A stretch of DNA of 64,000 nucleotides from positions 102,780-166,779 of the forward strand of contig NZ_LWHQ01000013.1 in assembly GCF_001653715.1 (NCBI RefSeq), in the 5' to 3' direction. The DNA is from Methylobacterium platani. Lineage in GTDB: Bacteria > Pseudomonadota > Alphaproteobacteria > Rhizobiales > Beijerinckiaceae. The notes beneath the pieces were generated by a model. That model was not told the DNA's origin. It did not search any database and saw only the letters and a list, made by a program, of their open reading frames with translations. Numbering within the stretch: the first letter of the stretch is position 1; each line of letters begins with the position of its first letter. This document shows, piece after piece, positions 37,017 through 45,173 of this stretch. Both the position numbers and the translations under genes were made by a program.

Positions 37017-38018
37017 TCAGGACTGGATCGGGGCGGGCGCGAGGGCGGCGCGACCGCCGCCGAATTCCCGCGGGCGGGCGGGCGGCAGCGGCACGCCGGC
37101 GGCGTCCGGCAAAGCGGCGGGGGCGGCCGGGGCCGGGGTCGGAGCGGGGGTGGCCGAAGCGAGGACCGGCCCCTCGTTCGAGCGCGGGAAGTAGGTCGGC
37201 GCGGCGGCGGCACCGCCGCGGCCGCCCCACAGGCGGGCGACGCTGTCGGAGACCGGGCCGCGGCGGGCGTCGTTCTGGAACAGCGAGCGCAGGCCGCCTC
37301 CGGCCTCCGGGGCGTAGGCGGTCGGCTCGGCGGCCTGGGCTGTCGCGGTCGCGGCCGGGGCGGCCGGGCTGGTGCCGAGCACGGCATAGAGCTCGGAGGC
37401 GCTGCGCGCCCGGCCGCTCCGGTCGTAGAACAGGCCGCGGTTGCCGGACGCCGCCTCGGGCAGGTCGGCGGCGGCGGAGCGCCCGGGCGCGGTCTCGGCG
37501 TTGCGGATCAGGGTCAGCGCGCCGCGCACCCCGAGGAGGTGGGCGGCGTAGAGGTCGGCCTTGTTGGGTTCGCGGCCGAGGGCGTCGGAGAGCGCCTCGG
37601 CGTTGCGGCGGGTCAGCGCGCCGGCCATCGCGGAGGCCACCTCGGGGTCGCGCCGCAGGTCGAGGATCGCCTGCCGGGCCGCCGGGTCGCTCACCGCGTA
37701 GCCGCCGGACGAGCGGGCGGTGATCGCATCGGCGTAGGAGCCGAGGCCGAGCGACGGGCCGTCCTGCTTCATCACCCCGAGCCAGGTCTGCTCGATGAAC
37801 TGGAACAGGCCGGTGGCCGAGGAGGACCCCGCCTTGGCGCTCGGGTTGAGGCTCGATTCGCGCTGGGCGGTGGAGAGCAGGTAGTCGAAGGCCGCGCCGG
37901 TCTTCTCGGCCCCCTGGCGGATCGCGTCGATCACCGGGTTGCCCGAGGCGGCGCGGCCGGCGCCCGAGGCCCCTGTGCTGGCGGTTCCCTGCGAGGGCGT
38001 GCTGGTGAACAGGAACAT
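37017..38018 (-). CDS. SLT-domain lytic transglycosylase-like protein
   Basis: 333 residues. The SLT fold covers about residues 25-180: NPVIDAIRQGAEKTGAAFDYLL, STAQRESSLNPSAKAGSSS (catalytic Glu in QRES), then ATGLFQFIEQTWL and the DPEVASAMAG and DLYAAHLLG segments. The rest is an Ala/Pro-rich tail ending in PPARPREFGG. There is no recognisable signal peptide, which is odd for a periplasmic enzyme but is shared with flagellum- and secretion-associated transglycosylases. It precedes the DUF2336 gene. Confidence 0.75.
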   Translation of the reverse strand: MFLFTSTPSQGTASTGASGAGRAASGNPVIDAIRQGAEKTGAAFDYLLSTAQRESSLNPSAKAGSSSATGLFQFIEQTWLGVMKQDGPSLGLGSYADAITARSSGGYAVSDPAARQAILDLRRDPEVASAMAGALTRRNAEALSDALGREPNKADLYAAHLLGVRGALTLIRNAETAPGRSAAADLPEAASGNRGLFYDRSGRARSASELYAVLGTSPAAPAATATAQAAEPTAYAPEAGGGLRSLFQNDARRGPVSDSVARLWGGRGGAAAAPTYFPRSNEGPVLASATPAPTPAPAAPAALPDAAGVPLPPARPREFGGGRAALAPAPIQS

Positions 38019-38129
38019 GGCGGCCCGGTGGAGCGGCCTCGCGACGCGCGGGCCGGCTCTCTCATGGGGCCGAGGATGTCGGGTTATGGTAAAGGAAGGT
38101 TGAAGCGGGGGCGGGGGCGGTCGTCCCGC

Positions 38130-38465
38130 TCACCCGTCGGCATCGTCGTCCGGCGCGTGATCGCGGAACAGCGCCTCGAAGTCCTGCCCACCGTAGAAGA
38201 CGTTGGTGATCAGGACTCGCTCCGGTTCGACCCGATAGGCGATCACCGCGCTGTGCTCGAACGGTACGGTGCGCAGGCCGGGCTCCAGATCGTCCCGTGG
38301 CCGCCCGCCATGCGGGGCGTCGCCGATTCGGGTGCACCGGTTCCTGATCCGCCGCACGAAGCCTTTCGCCGTCGTCAGGTTGCGGCTGACCTGCCAGACC
38401 ACCTCAAAGATGTCGCTCAGATCGGCCAAGGCCTCCGGCTGAAGCTCGACCCGCAGCCTACGCAC
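38130..38465 (-). CDS. parE: ParE/RelE-family toxin
   Basis: 111 residues. The fold pattern is LQPEALADLSDIFEVVW, then a basic helix, GLRTVPFEHSAVIAYRVEPERVLITNVFYGGQDF at the C-terminal beta sheet, as in ParE toxins (gyrase poisons). Its start overlaps the antitoxin gene by eight bases. As is common for chromosomal pairs, its activity cannot be judged. The C-terminal DDDADG tail is unusually acidic. Confidence 0.85.
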   Translation of the reverse strand: MRRLRVELQPEALADLSDIFEVVWQVSRNLTTAKGFVRRIRNRCTRIGDAPHGGRPRDDLEPGLRTVPFEHSAVIAYRVEPERVLITNVFYGGQDFEALFRDHAPDDDADG

Positions 38466-38751
38466 GACGGGCGCCTTTCTCGGCCTTCTCCGCTTCGGCG
38501 AACAGCTCTTCCAGATGGGCGTCGACTTGGTCGAGGGTGAGCGCGGGACGCGGATCGTCCAGCGAACGGCGGATGCGGGCGCGGATGGCGTTCAGGCGCT
38601 CGGCCTGCTCCGCGCGCTGGCGCTGCCAGAGGCGGACGGCGTCGCGCAGCACCTCGCTCGTCGAGGCGTACTCGCCCGACGCGACGCTCTCACGCACGGC
38701 GCGGAGCTGCTCGGGGGTCATCGTGATGCTGATTGTCTCGGCGCCCGGCAT
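38458..38751 (-). CDS. parD: ParD-type ribbon-helix-helix antitoxin
   Basis: 97 residues. The N-terminal ISITMTPEQLRAVRESVASGEYASTSEVLRDAVRLW pattern is the ribbon-helix-helix DNA-binding domain of ParD/CopG antitoxins. The C-terminal half is a toxin-binding helix. It is transcribed first and overlaps parE. GGAGAGG precedes the ATG. It would repress its own operon. Confidence 0.9.
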   Translation of the reverse strand: MPGAETISITMTPEQLRAVRESVASGEYASTSEVLRDAVRLWQRQRAEQAERLNAIRARIRRSLDDPRPALTLDQVDAHLEELFAEAEKAEKGARRA

Positions 38752-38876
38752 GGCGGACCTCTCCCGCGATCGGCCGGCACGGTAGCATGAAATCCGACCG
38801 GGTTCACGGACGAGACCGGTCTCGAGAACGGTCGCGGGCCCCCCGCACCGCTCCCGGCGGCGCGGGGGACCTCCCC

Positions 38877-39503
38877 TCACCGCTTCGGCACGTCGCCGCC
38901 GCCGGCCGGCCGGCGCATCTCGAAGCGGTTCTCGGACTCGACCGTGAAGTAGTCGAAGTAGCCGCCGCGCATGATCGGCCGCATCGCCCCGGTATCGACC
39001 CGGCCCTCCGGCGTGATGAAGCGGTCGTCGATGTACATCGACACGACCTGGCCGATCACCATGAAGTAGGCCGCTTCCCCACCGCCGGCCGGGACGAGCG
39101 GGATCGTCTGGAGCCACCGGCATTCGAGGGCGGCGGGCGCATCGGCGACGCGCGGCGGTCGCACCTTGCGCGACGGGGCGGTGGCGAGGTGGGCGAAGTC
39201 GAACTCGCTCTCGCCGCGCGGCAGCGGCGCCGAGGACTGGTTCATCCCCTCGCGGGTGTCGAAGGTGGCGAGGCTGCAGACGAACTCGCCGCCCTCCTCC
39301 GCGAAGGTGAGCGCGTCCTTGCGGCCGAAGGACGAGAACATCACCATCTCGGGATTGTCGCCGATGCCGTTGAAGAACGAGTACGGCGCCAGGTTGAGCG
39401 CACCGGAGGCGCTGAGCGCGCTGACCCAGCCGATCGGGCGCGGCGCCACCAGGGCCTTGAACGGGTTGTGCGGCAGGGTGCGGGTCTCGGCGTCGTAATG
39501 CAT
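38877..39503 (-). CDS. Flavin reductase-like protein (FMN-binding split barrel)
   Basis: 208 residues. The flavin_reduct fold is recognised from NPFKALVAPRPIGWVSALSASG, NLAPYSFFNGIGDNPEMVMFS and the later LECRWLQTIPLV and GQVVSMYIDDRF. These enzymes use FMN or FAD with NAD(P)H, often supplying a monooxygenase. No monooxygenase component is adjacent. It lies beside a nitroreductase on the same strand. Confidence 0.82.
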   Translation of the reverse strand: MHYDAETRTLPHNPFKALVAPRPIGWVSALSASGALNLAPYSFFNGIGDNPEMVMFSSFGRKDALTFAEEGGEFVCSLATFDTREGMNQSSAPLPRGESEFDFAHLATAPSRKVRPPRVADAPAALECRWLQTIPLVPAGGGEAAYFMVIGQVVSMYIDDRFITPEGRVDTGAMRPIMRGGYFDYFTVESENRFEMRRPAGGGDVPKR

Positions 39504-39601
39504 CGGCGGCCCCGGGATGCTCTGGGATCGGCGGTCCGTCGGCGCGGACCGTTCGCCGCCAGTTAGAGCATTCCCGGGGCCCGGCGCCACCCTGCTCGCG
39601 C

Positions 39602-40165
39602 TCAGTAGCGCGTGACGATCTCGGAGAGCGTCGGCCGCGGCCGGTCCGGGGGCGTCTCGCCGGCCCGGCCGACATGGATGAAGCCCGCCAGGCGCTCGGC
39701 CGGGTCGAGGCCGAGCGCGTCGAGCACCCGGCGGTCGTAGGCCATCCACTCGGTGAGCCAGGCGGTGCGGAAGCCGAGCGCGTTGGCGGCGACGATGAGG
39801 TTCATCGCGACGGCACCCGCCGAGAGCACCTGCTCCCAGTCCGGGATCTTCACGTGCGGGCCGGCCCGCGACACCACGGCGATCACCAGGGGCGCCTGGG
39901 CGAGGCGCCCGGCCTCGAGGGCGAGGCGCCTGTCGTCGGCCTCCGGGTGGTCGGCCCGGTAGGTCTCGGCCACCACCCGGCCGATGCGCGCCTGGCCCTC
40001 GCCCTCGATCACGACGAAGCGCCAGGGCGCGAGCTTGCCGTGGTCCGGGACCCGGGCGGCGACGGACAGGATCGCGTCCAGCTCCTCTGCGGAAGGGCCG
40101 GGGCCGGCGAGCTGGGCCGGCGGCACGGAGCGGCGGCTGCGGAGGAGGTCGAGGGTTGCGTTCAT
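39602..40165 (-). CDS. Nitroreductase-family flavoprotein
   Basis: 187 residues from the ATG at 40165; longer frames upstream are not supported. The FMN-binding start LLRSRRSVPPAQLAGP, the ARVPDHGKLAPWRFVVIEG strand, the SAGAVAMNLIVAANALGFRTAWLTEW helix and GFIHVG near the end match small YdjA-like nitroreductases. They reduce nitro or quinone groups with NAD(P)H. Substrate unknown. It ends 98 bases upstream of the flavin reductase gene. Confidence 0.83.
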   Translation of the reverse strand: MNATLDLLRSRRSVPPAQLAGPGPSAEELDAILSVAARVPDHGKLAPWRFVVIEGEGQARIGRVVAETYRADHPEADDRRLALEAGRLAQAPLVIAVVSRAGPHVKIPDWEQVLSAGAVAMNLIVAANALGFRTAWLTEWMAYDRRVLDALGLDPAERLAGFIHVGRAGETPPDRPRPTLSEIVTRY

Positions 40166-40346
40166 CTCGGCTTCAGTGGCTTGAGCTATCACGAGCGGGG
40201 CAGGATGACGGGCCGCCATCGCGACGGGCTGCCATCCTGGCGCCCCGTTGTCCCCTTTAAGCACCTTTCCGCCCCGGACGGCCACGGCCGGGCGCGACGA
40301 CAAGCCCTGCGCCGGGAGAGCCGGTGCCGAGGACGCCGACCGCACC

Positions 40347-42779
40347 ATGACGCGCTCCCAGAGCCCCCTCACCCATTCGTCCGTCCATCCCTGGGCGCCC
40401 CGGGACTTCTGGCTGGCGCTCGCCGCCGTGCTGCTGTTCTGGGCCGCCGCCGCGGCGGTCTGGCCGCTCACCGGCGCGGTGGTGCCGTGGGATTCCAAGA
40501 ACCACTTCTACCCGATGCTGCGCTACCTCGGCGCCGCCATGGCCAACGGCGAATTGCCCCTCTGGAACCCCTACCACTTCGCCGGCCATCCCTCGGTCGC
40601 GGATCCGCAATCGCTGCTCTTCACCCCGACCATGCTGTTCTTCGCGTGGCTCGATCCGTCGCCGTCGATGGAGCTGTTCGACGCGGTGGTGTTCGCCCAC
40701 CTGATCCCCGGCGCGGTCGCGACGCTGCTGCTGTTCCGCCGCCGCGGCTGGCACCCGGTCGGGGCGGTCGCGGCCGCGATGGTGTTCGTGCTCGGCGGCT
40801 CGGCCTCGGCACGGCTGCAGCATACCGGCATGATCATCTCGTACGGCTTCGTGCCGCTGGCCTGGTGGCTGCTGGAGGAGGCGCTGGCGCGCCGTTCCTA
40901 CGCCTGCGGCTTCGCCTTCGCGGTGGTCGCCGCCGTGATGACGGTCGGGCGCGACCAGGTGGCGTTCCTGTGCGGGCTGAGCCTGATCGGCGTGGCCGTC
41001 CACGCGGTCCTGACCGCGCCGGCGCCCCTCGCCTACCTGCGCGCCCGGATCGGCGTGCTCGCCGTGATGGCGCTCGTCGGGGGAGCGCTGCTCGCCGTGC
41101 CCTCGCTCCTGACCATGCAGTTCCTGATGACCTCGACGCGGCCGTCCTTCGGCTACGGCGCGGCGATCATGGGCTCGCTGCCGCCCTCGAGCTTCGCCAC
41201 CGCGCTCTTCGCCGACGTGTTCGGCTCGCTGCGCTGGACCTACGATTACTGGGGTCCGGACTGGCAGTCGATGGACGGCAACACCTGGACCGACCGGGCG
41301 GTGAACTACCTCTTCGCCGGGACCCTGCCGGCAATCCTGATCCTGTGGCACGGCATCGCCGGCGGGCGCCTCGGCGCCCGGGAGATCCGCTACCCGGTCG
41401 TCGTGCTCGCCGCCGCCACGCTCTACGCGCTCGGGCGCTACACCCCGCTCTTCGCGCCGGTCTTCGACCACATGCCGGGCGTCGACCTCTACCGCCGGCC
41501 GGCCGACGCGACCTTCGTCATCAATATCGGGCTCGCGCTCACCGGGGGCTACCTCGTCCACCGCTACGTCACCGAGGGCGCGCCGCGTCTCGCAGCGGCC
41601 TCCCGCCTCGTCGCGTCGGTCCTCCTGCCGGTCCTGGCGCTCGCGATCGTCGGCGGCATCCTGGTCGCGTCCTACCGCTACGCCGCCCGGGGCCACCACC
41701 TCGCCGATGCCGCGCGCGACGGCCTGATCGGCACCGGGATCGCGCTCCTCGCGGCGGTCGTGATGCTGCGCGCCGGCCCGCGCCGGCGGGCGCTCGCCGC
41801 CTCGTGCCTCGTCGCGCTGCTCGGCGCCGAGCTCGTCTGGCGCAACGCCGGATCCTCGCTCAACGCCGAGCCGGCCGGCCGCTACGCGGTGTTCCAGCAG
41901 CTGCCGCCGGAGCAGCTCCAGGGGCTGACGCTGCTCAAGGCCGAGCTCGACGCCCGCCACGCCAAGGGCGAGCACCCGCGGGTCGAGATCCTGGGCCTCG
42001 GCGGCGCCTGGCAGAACGCCTCGATGGTGCTCGGGCTCGAGGACACGATCGGCTACAACCCCCTGCGGCTCGCCGATTACGAGCGCGCCGTCGGCCCCGG
42101 CGAGAACGCCGCCGACCCGAACCTGCGCCAGTTCCCCGGGCTGTTCCGCGGCTACCGCTCGCGGCTCGCCAGCCTGCTCGGCCTCGAATACCTCGTCCTC
42201 GACCGGCCGGCCGAGCGCCTGCCGCGGCACTTCCCGCAGCTGACCGGGGCCAAGCTCCTCTACGGCTCGGGCCAGATGTGGATCTACCGGCTCGACCCGG
42301 CCAAGCCCCGGGCCTACCTGGCGACCCGCCTGGTGCCGGTCGATTCCGAGAGCGTGCTCGACCAGGACGAGCTGCCCGACTTCGAGGGCAACGACACCGC
42401 GCTCGTCGACAAGGACAGCGTGCCGAAGATCAGGGGCGAGTTCGGCCTCAAGGACCCGGCCGCGCCGGTGACCGCCGCCAAGGGCACGGCGACGATCCTC
42501 GCCTACCGCCGCAATGTCGTCACCGTGGAGGTCGAGAGCGACCGCGACAGCGTGCTGGTGCTGCACGACATCTTCTATCCGGGCTGGCAGGCCCGGGTCG
42601 ACGGTGCCCGCCGCCCGATCCTGCGCACCAACCTGCTCTTCCGCGGGGTCGAGGTGCCGGCGGGCAAGCACGTGGTCGAGTTCCGGTTCCGCCCGCTCTC
42701 GGTCGGCAACCTGATGGCGGCGGCGAGCGAACTCCTGACGAGGGACGGCGATGAGGCGGGCGAGACGGCTGTTCGGTGA
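40347..42779 (+). CDS. YfhO-like polytopic membrane protein, GT-C-like
   Basis: 810 residues. About 11-13 membrane helices cover residues 25-480. A periplasmic-type loop near the start reads PWDSKNHFYPMLRYLG (Asp-containing, as in GT-C transferases), with later NPYHFAGHPSVADPQSLLFTP. The C-terminal 300 residues include the YfhO closing pattern YPGWQARVDG, NLLFRGVEVPAGKHVVEF. Family members act in glycosylation of lipoteichoic acid or polymers in Gram-positives; the target here is unknown. The ATG at 40347 has GAGGA upstream. A secreted partner gene overlaps its end by 29 bases. Confidence 0.82.
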   Translation: MTRSQSPLTHSSVHPWAPRDFWLALAAVLLFWAAAAAVWPLTGAVVPWDSKNHFYPMLRYLGAAMANGELPLWNPYHFAGHPSVADPQSLLFTPTMLFFAWLDPSPSMELFDAVVFAHLIPGAVATLLLFRRRGWHPVGAVAAAMVFVLGGSASARLQHTGMIISYGFVPLAWWLLEEALARRSYACGFAFAVVAAVMTVGRDQVAFLCGLSLIGVAVHAVLTAPAPLAYLRARIGVLAVMALVGGALLAVPSLLTMQFLMTSTRPSFGYGAAIMGSLPPSSFATALFADVFGSLRWTYDYWGPDWQSMDGNTWTDRAVNYLFAGTLPAILILWHGIAGGRLGAREIRYPVVVLAAATLYALGRYTPLFAPVFDHMPGVDLYRRPADATFVINIGLALTGGYLVHRYVTEGAPRLAAASRLVASVLLPVLALAIVGGILVASYRYAARGHHLADAARDGLIGTGIALLAAVVMLRAGPRRRALAASCLVALLGAELVWRNAGSSLNAEPAGRYAVFQQLPPEQLQGLTLLKAELDARHAKGEHPRVEILGLGGAWQNASMVLGLEDTIGYNPLRLADYERAVGPGENAADPNLRQFPGLFRGYRSRLASLLGLEYLVLDRPAERLPRHFPQLTGAKLLYGSGQMWIYRLDPAKPRAYLATRLVPVDSESVLDQDELPDFEGNDTALVDKDSVPKIRGEFGLKDPAAPVTAAKGTATILAYRRNVVTVEVESDRDSVLVLHDIFYPGWQARVDGARRPILRTNLLFRGVEVPAGKHVVEFRFRPLSVGNLMAAASELLTRDGDEAGETAVR

Positions 42780-43755
42780 AGCCCTGGCGCTGGTCGCCGT
42801 GCTGGGCGGTCCCGCCCTGGCCCAGTCCCCGGGCCAGGGGCCGAGCCAAGGGCTTGGCCAAGTGCCAGCCCAACGGCCGACCCAAGTGCCGACCCAAGTG
42901 CCGGTGCTTCCCCCCGGCGTCGCCCCGCCGGGGGGCGCCGTTCCGGGCGTCGCGCCCCAGGGCGTGACCCAGGGCCCTCCCCCGGCCCCGGCCCCGGCGG
43001 ATGCGAGCCTGTCCCTGCGGGCGGTGCTGACGAGCGAGGCCAAGCCCCTGCGCGGCGGCCTGACCTGGCGGATCTACGAGGACCGGCCGGAAGGCGGCAA
43101 GCCGGTGGTGCTCGCCCGCTCCGAGGAGGCGCAGCCGACCTTCCGGCTGCCGCCCGGAAGCTACCTCGCCAACGTCACCTACGGCTTCGTCAGCACGTCG
43201 AAGCGCGTGACCCTGAATTCCGGGGCGGCGAGCGACCAGCTCACCGTCAATGCCGGGGCCCTGCGCCTCGCCGGCGCGGTCGGAGAGGCGAAAATCCCGG
43301 GGGGCCAGCTCGCCTTCGCGGTCTTCGTGCCGATCGGCAACAACCCGGAGGGGCGGCTGGTGCGCGACGGCGTGAAGGCCGGCGAGGTCGTGCGCCTGCC
43401 CGAGGGCACCTACCACGTCGTCTCGACCTGGGGCGATTCGAACGCGATCCAGCGCGCCGACCTGAAGGTCGAGAACGGCCGCCTCACCGACGCGACCCTG
43501 AACCACCGGGCCGCGACCGTGACCCTGAAGCTCGTCGCCAGCCCCGGCACCGAGGCCTTCGCCGGCACCGCCTTCAGCGTGCTGACGCCGGGCGGCGACA
43601 CCATCCGCGAGGCGATCGGCGCCTTCCCGCAGGTGACCCTGGCCGAGGGCGAGTACCAGCTCATCGCCCGTCACGACGGCAAGGTCTACACCCAGGACTT
43701 CAAGGTCGAGAGCGGCGTCGACCGCGACATCGAGGCGATCGCCAAGGACCCGTGA
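42751..43755 (+). CDS. Exported repeat protein partnered with the YfhO-like protein
   Basis: 334 residues. A signal peptide (about 1-25) is followed by a low-complexity Gln/Pro/Val/Gly region (about 28-85) with short tandem repeats such as PTQVPTQVP. Three related beta modules follow, each with a glycine-tyrosine hairpin: LPPGSYLANV, LPEGTYHVVST, LAEGEYQLIAR. These resemble PEGA/carboxypeptidase-regulatory folds. No catalytic motif is seen. It overlaps the YfhO-like gene by 29 bases and is probably a periplasmic accessory or structural protein for it. Confidence 0.7.
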   Translation: MRRARRLFGEALALVAVLGGPALAQSPGQGPSQGLGQVPAQRPTQVPTQVPVLPPGVAPPGGAVPGVAPQGVTQGPPPAPAPADASLSLRAVLTSEAKPLRGGLTWRIYEDRPEGGKPVVLARSEEAQPTFRLPPGSYLANVTYGFVSTSKRVTLNSGAASDQLTVNAGALRLAGAVGEAKIPGGQLAFAVFVPIGNNPEGRLVRDGVKAGEVVRLPEGTYHVVSTWGDSNAIQRADLKVENGRLTDATLNHRAATVTLKLVASPGTEAFAGTAFSVLTPGGDTIREAIGAFPQVTLAEGEYQLIARHDGKVYTQDFKVESGVDRDIEAIAKDP

Positions 43756-43908
43756 CGTGCAGGATCGCGGCGCCATAGGCCTTATTGCCTAGACGTAATG
43801 TAGGTTAGCGAATGGTTATGCTGTTCTATTGAAGGCATCACTGCGGCATGACCGAGCGTGCGTGAATCGCTTACCGAGTTTTTAACCTGCCGACGCTAGG
43901 TTGGCGGC

Positions 43909-44457
43909 ATGCGATGCGTGCCAGACCTCATTCGCGACGAGAAGGGATCGACCACCGTCGAGTTCGCCCTGGTCGGCCTGCTGTTCATCGTGGCGCTGCT
44001 GTTCACGATGATCGTCGCCCAGATTCTGTATTTCGGCCAGAAGCTGGATTTCGCCACCGAAGCCGCGTCGCGGCAGGTGATCGTCGGCACCGCCCAGAAG
44101 CAGAATCCGCCGCCGACCCTGGCGAACTTCACCCAGGTCCTGTGCGGCAACATTCCGGCGGCGATGTCGTGCAGCGACCTCGTCGTCAACCTGTACGTCG
44201 TGCCGAAGGCGGCAAGCCCGGGATACTACGCCTACGTCAAGACGGACCGGAGCGGTCTGACGGTGCCGCCGCTGACCCCGGGGAGCGGCCAATTCACCCT
44301 CGGCGGCCAAGGCGACTACCAGTACCTCCAGGTCATCTATCCGGTCACCATCCTGCCGTCGTTCATGACCGGCTGGCTCGATGCCTCGGCGACATACAAG
44401 GGCAAGGCGGCCTACCTGGTGATGTCCACCGCCGCCTTCCGGGTCGAGCAGTACTGA
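43909..44457 (+). CDS. TadE-like pseudopilin
   Basis: 182 residues. The prepilin-type start DEKGSTTVEFALVGLLFIVALLF (positive charge, Glu at position +5 of the hydrophobic helix) is the TadE signature. The helix is followed by a periplasmic domain. It is the first gene of a three-gene run on the plus strand, each overlapping the next. AGGTTGGCGGC precedes the ATG. No other tad gene (tadA, tadB, tadC, rcpA, flp) is in the window, so the rest of the locus is elsewhere. Confidence 0.85.
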   Translation: MRCVPDLIRDEKGSTTVEFALVGLLFIVALLFTMIVAQILYFGQKLDFATEAASRQVIVGTAQKQNPPPTLANFTQVLCGNIPAAMSCSDLVVNLYVVPKAASPGYYAYVKTDRSGLTVPPLTPGSGQFTLGGQGDYQYLQVIYPVTILPSFMTGWLDASATYKGKAAYLVMSTAAFRVEQY

Positions 44458-45173
44458 TGGGCACCCGCCTCGGATTCCCGATCCGGCGCTTCCGGTCGTC
44501 CGAGGACGGCATCGCCGCGGTCGAGGTCGCGCTGATCCTGCCGGTGCTGATGACGATCATGCTCGGGGGCATCCAGATCGTCGCCTACATCAACGCGGTG
44601 CGCAAGGTCGAGCTGGTTGTCCAGTCGATCAGCCAGATGGTGTCGCAGACCAAGCCGCCGGACGGCTCGACCACCGCGACCGTCAACGCGACCGACCTGC
44701 ATTTCAGCTTCGACGCGGCGCTGGTGCTGTTTCCCTACCTGATGGGCGAGGCCAAGCGGCAGGGCAAGGCGTGGTCGCAGGTCATCACGATCAACTACGC
44801 CAGCATCCGCTTCACCCAGACGGCGACGACCTGCACCGACACGACCGACCAGAGCGCCTGCTACCGCGCCGACGTGGTCTGGACCAGCACCGGCACCGCC
44901 CAGCCGGCGGCCGGTCCAGCCTACCGGCCGTGCGGTACGCCGCAGATCGCGGGGTCCAACACGGCGCCGCCGCTCCGGACGACACTGCCGCGCTCGCTGT
45001 TCTCGCCTGCTGCGGTGGTGGTGATCGACGTGGTGTTCACCTTCAGGCCGACTTTCGGGGCCAGCTACCTGCCCTCGCTCACGATCGCCCGCTCGGCCTA
45101 CGTCCAGCCGCGCTACGCCACGCTCGTCGACTACGACACCACCAACAACGACGGAATCGCCTCGAAATGCTGA
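44457..45173 (+). CDS. TadE-like pseudopilin, second copy
   Basis: 238 residues. The N-terminal EDGIAAVEVALILPVLMTIMLGGI is again the TadE-type helix with a Glu. The longer periplasmic domain has four Cys (CTDTTDQSACYR and CGTPQ), probably disulfide-bonded. Start and upstream stop overlap by one base (TGATG). Confidence 0.85.
   Translation: MGTRLGFPIRRFRSSEDGIAAVEVALILPVLMTIMLGGIQIVAYINAVRKVELVVQSISQMVSQTKPPDGSTTATVNATDLHFSFDAALVLFPYLMGEAKRQGKAWSQVITINYASIRFTQTATTCTDTTDQSACYRADVVWTSTGTAQPAAGPAYRPCGTPQIAGSNTAPPLRTTLPRSLFSPAAVVVIDVVFTFRPTFGASYLPSLTIARSAYVQPRYATLVDYDTTNNDGIASKC

Noticed and set aside
40165..40498. N-terminal extension of the nitroreductase reading frame
   Set aside because: The extra sequence is low-complexity and overlaps the divergent promoter region and the start of the YfhO-like gene; the ATG at 40165 fits the family start.
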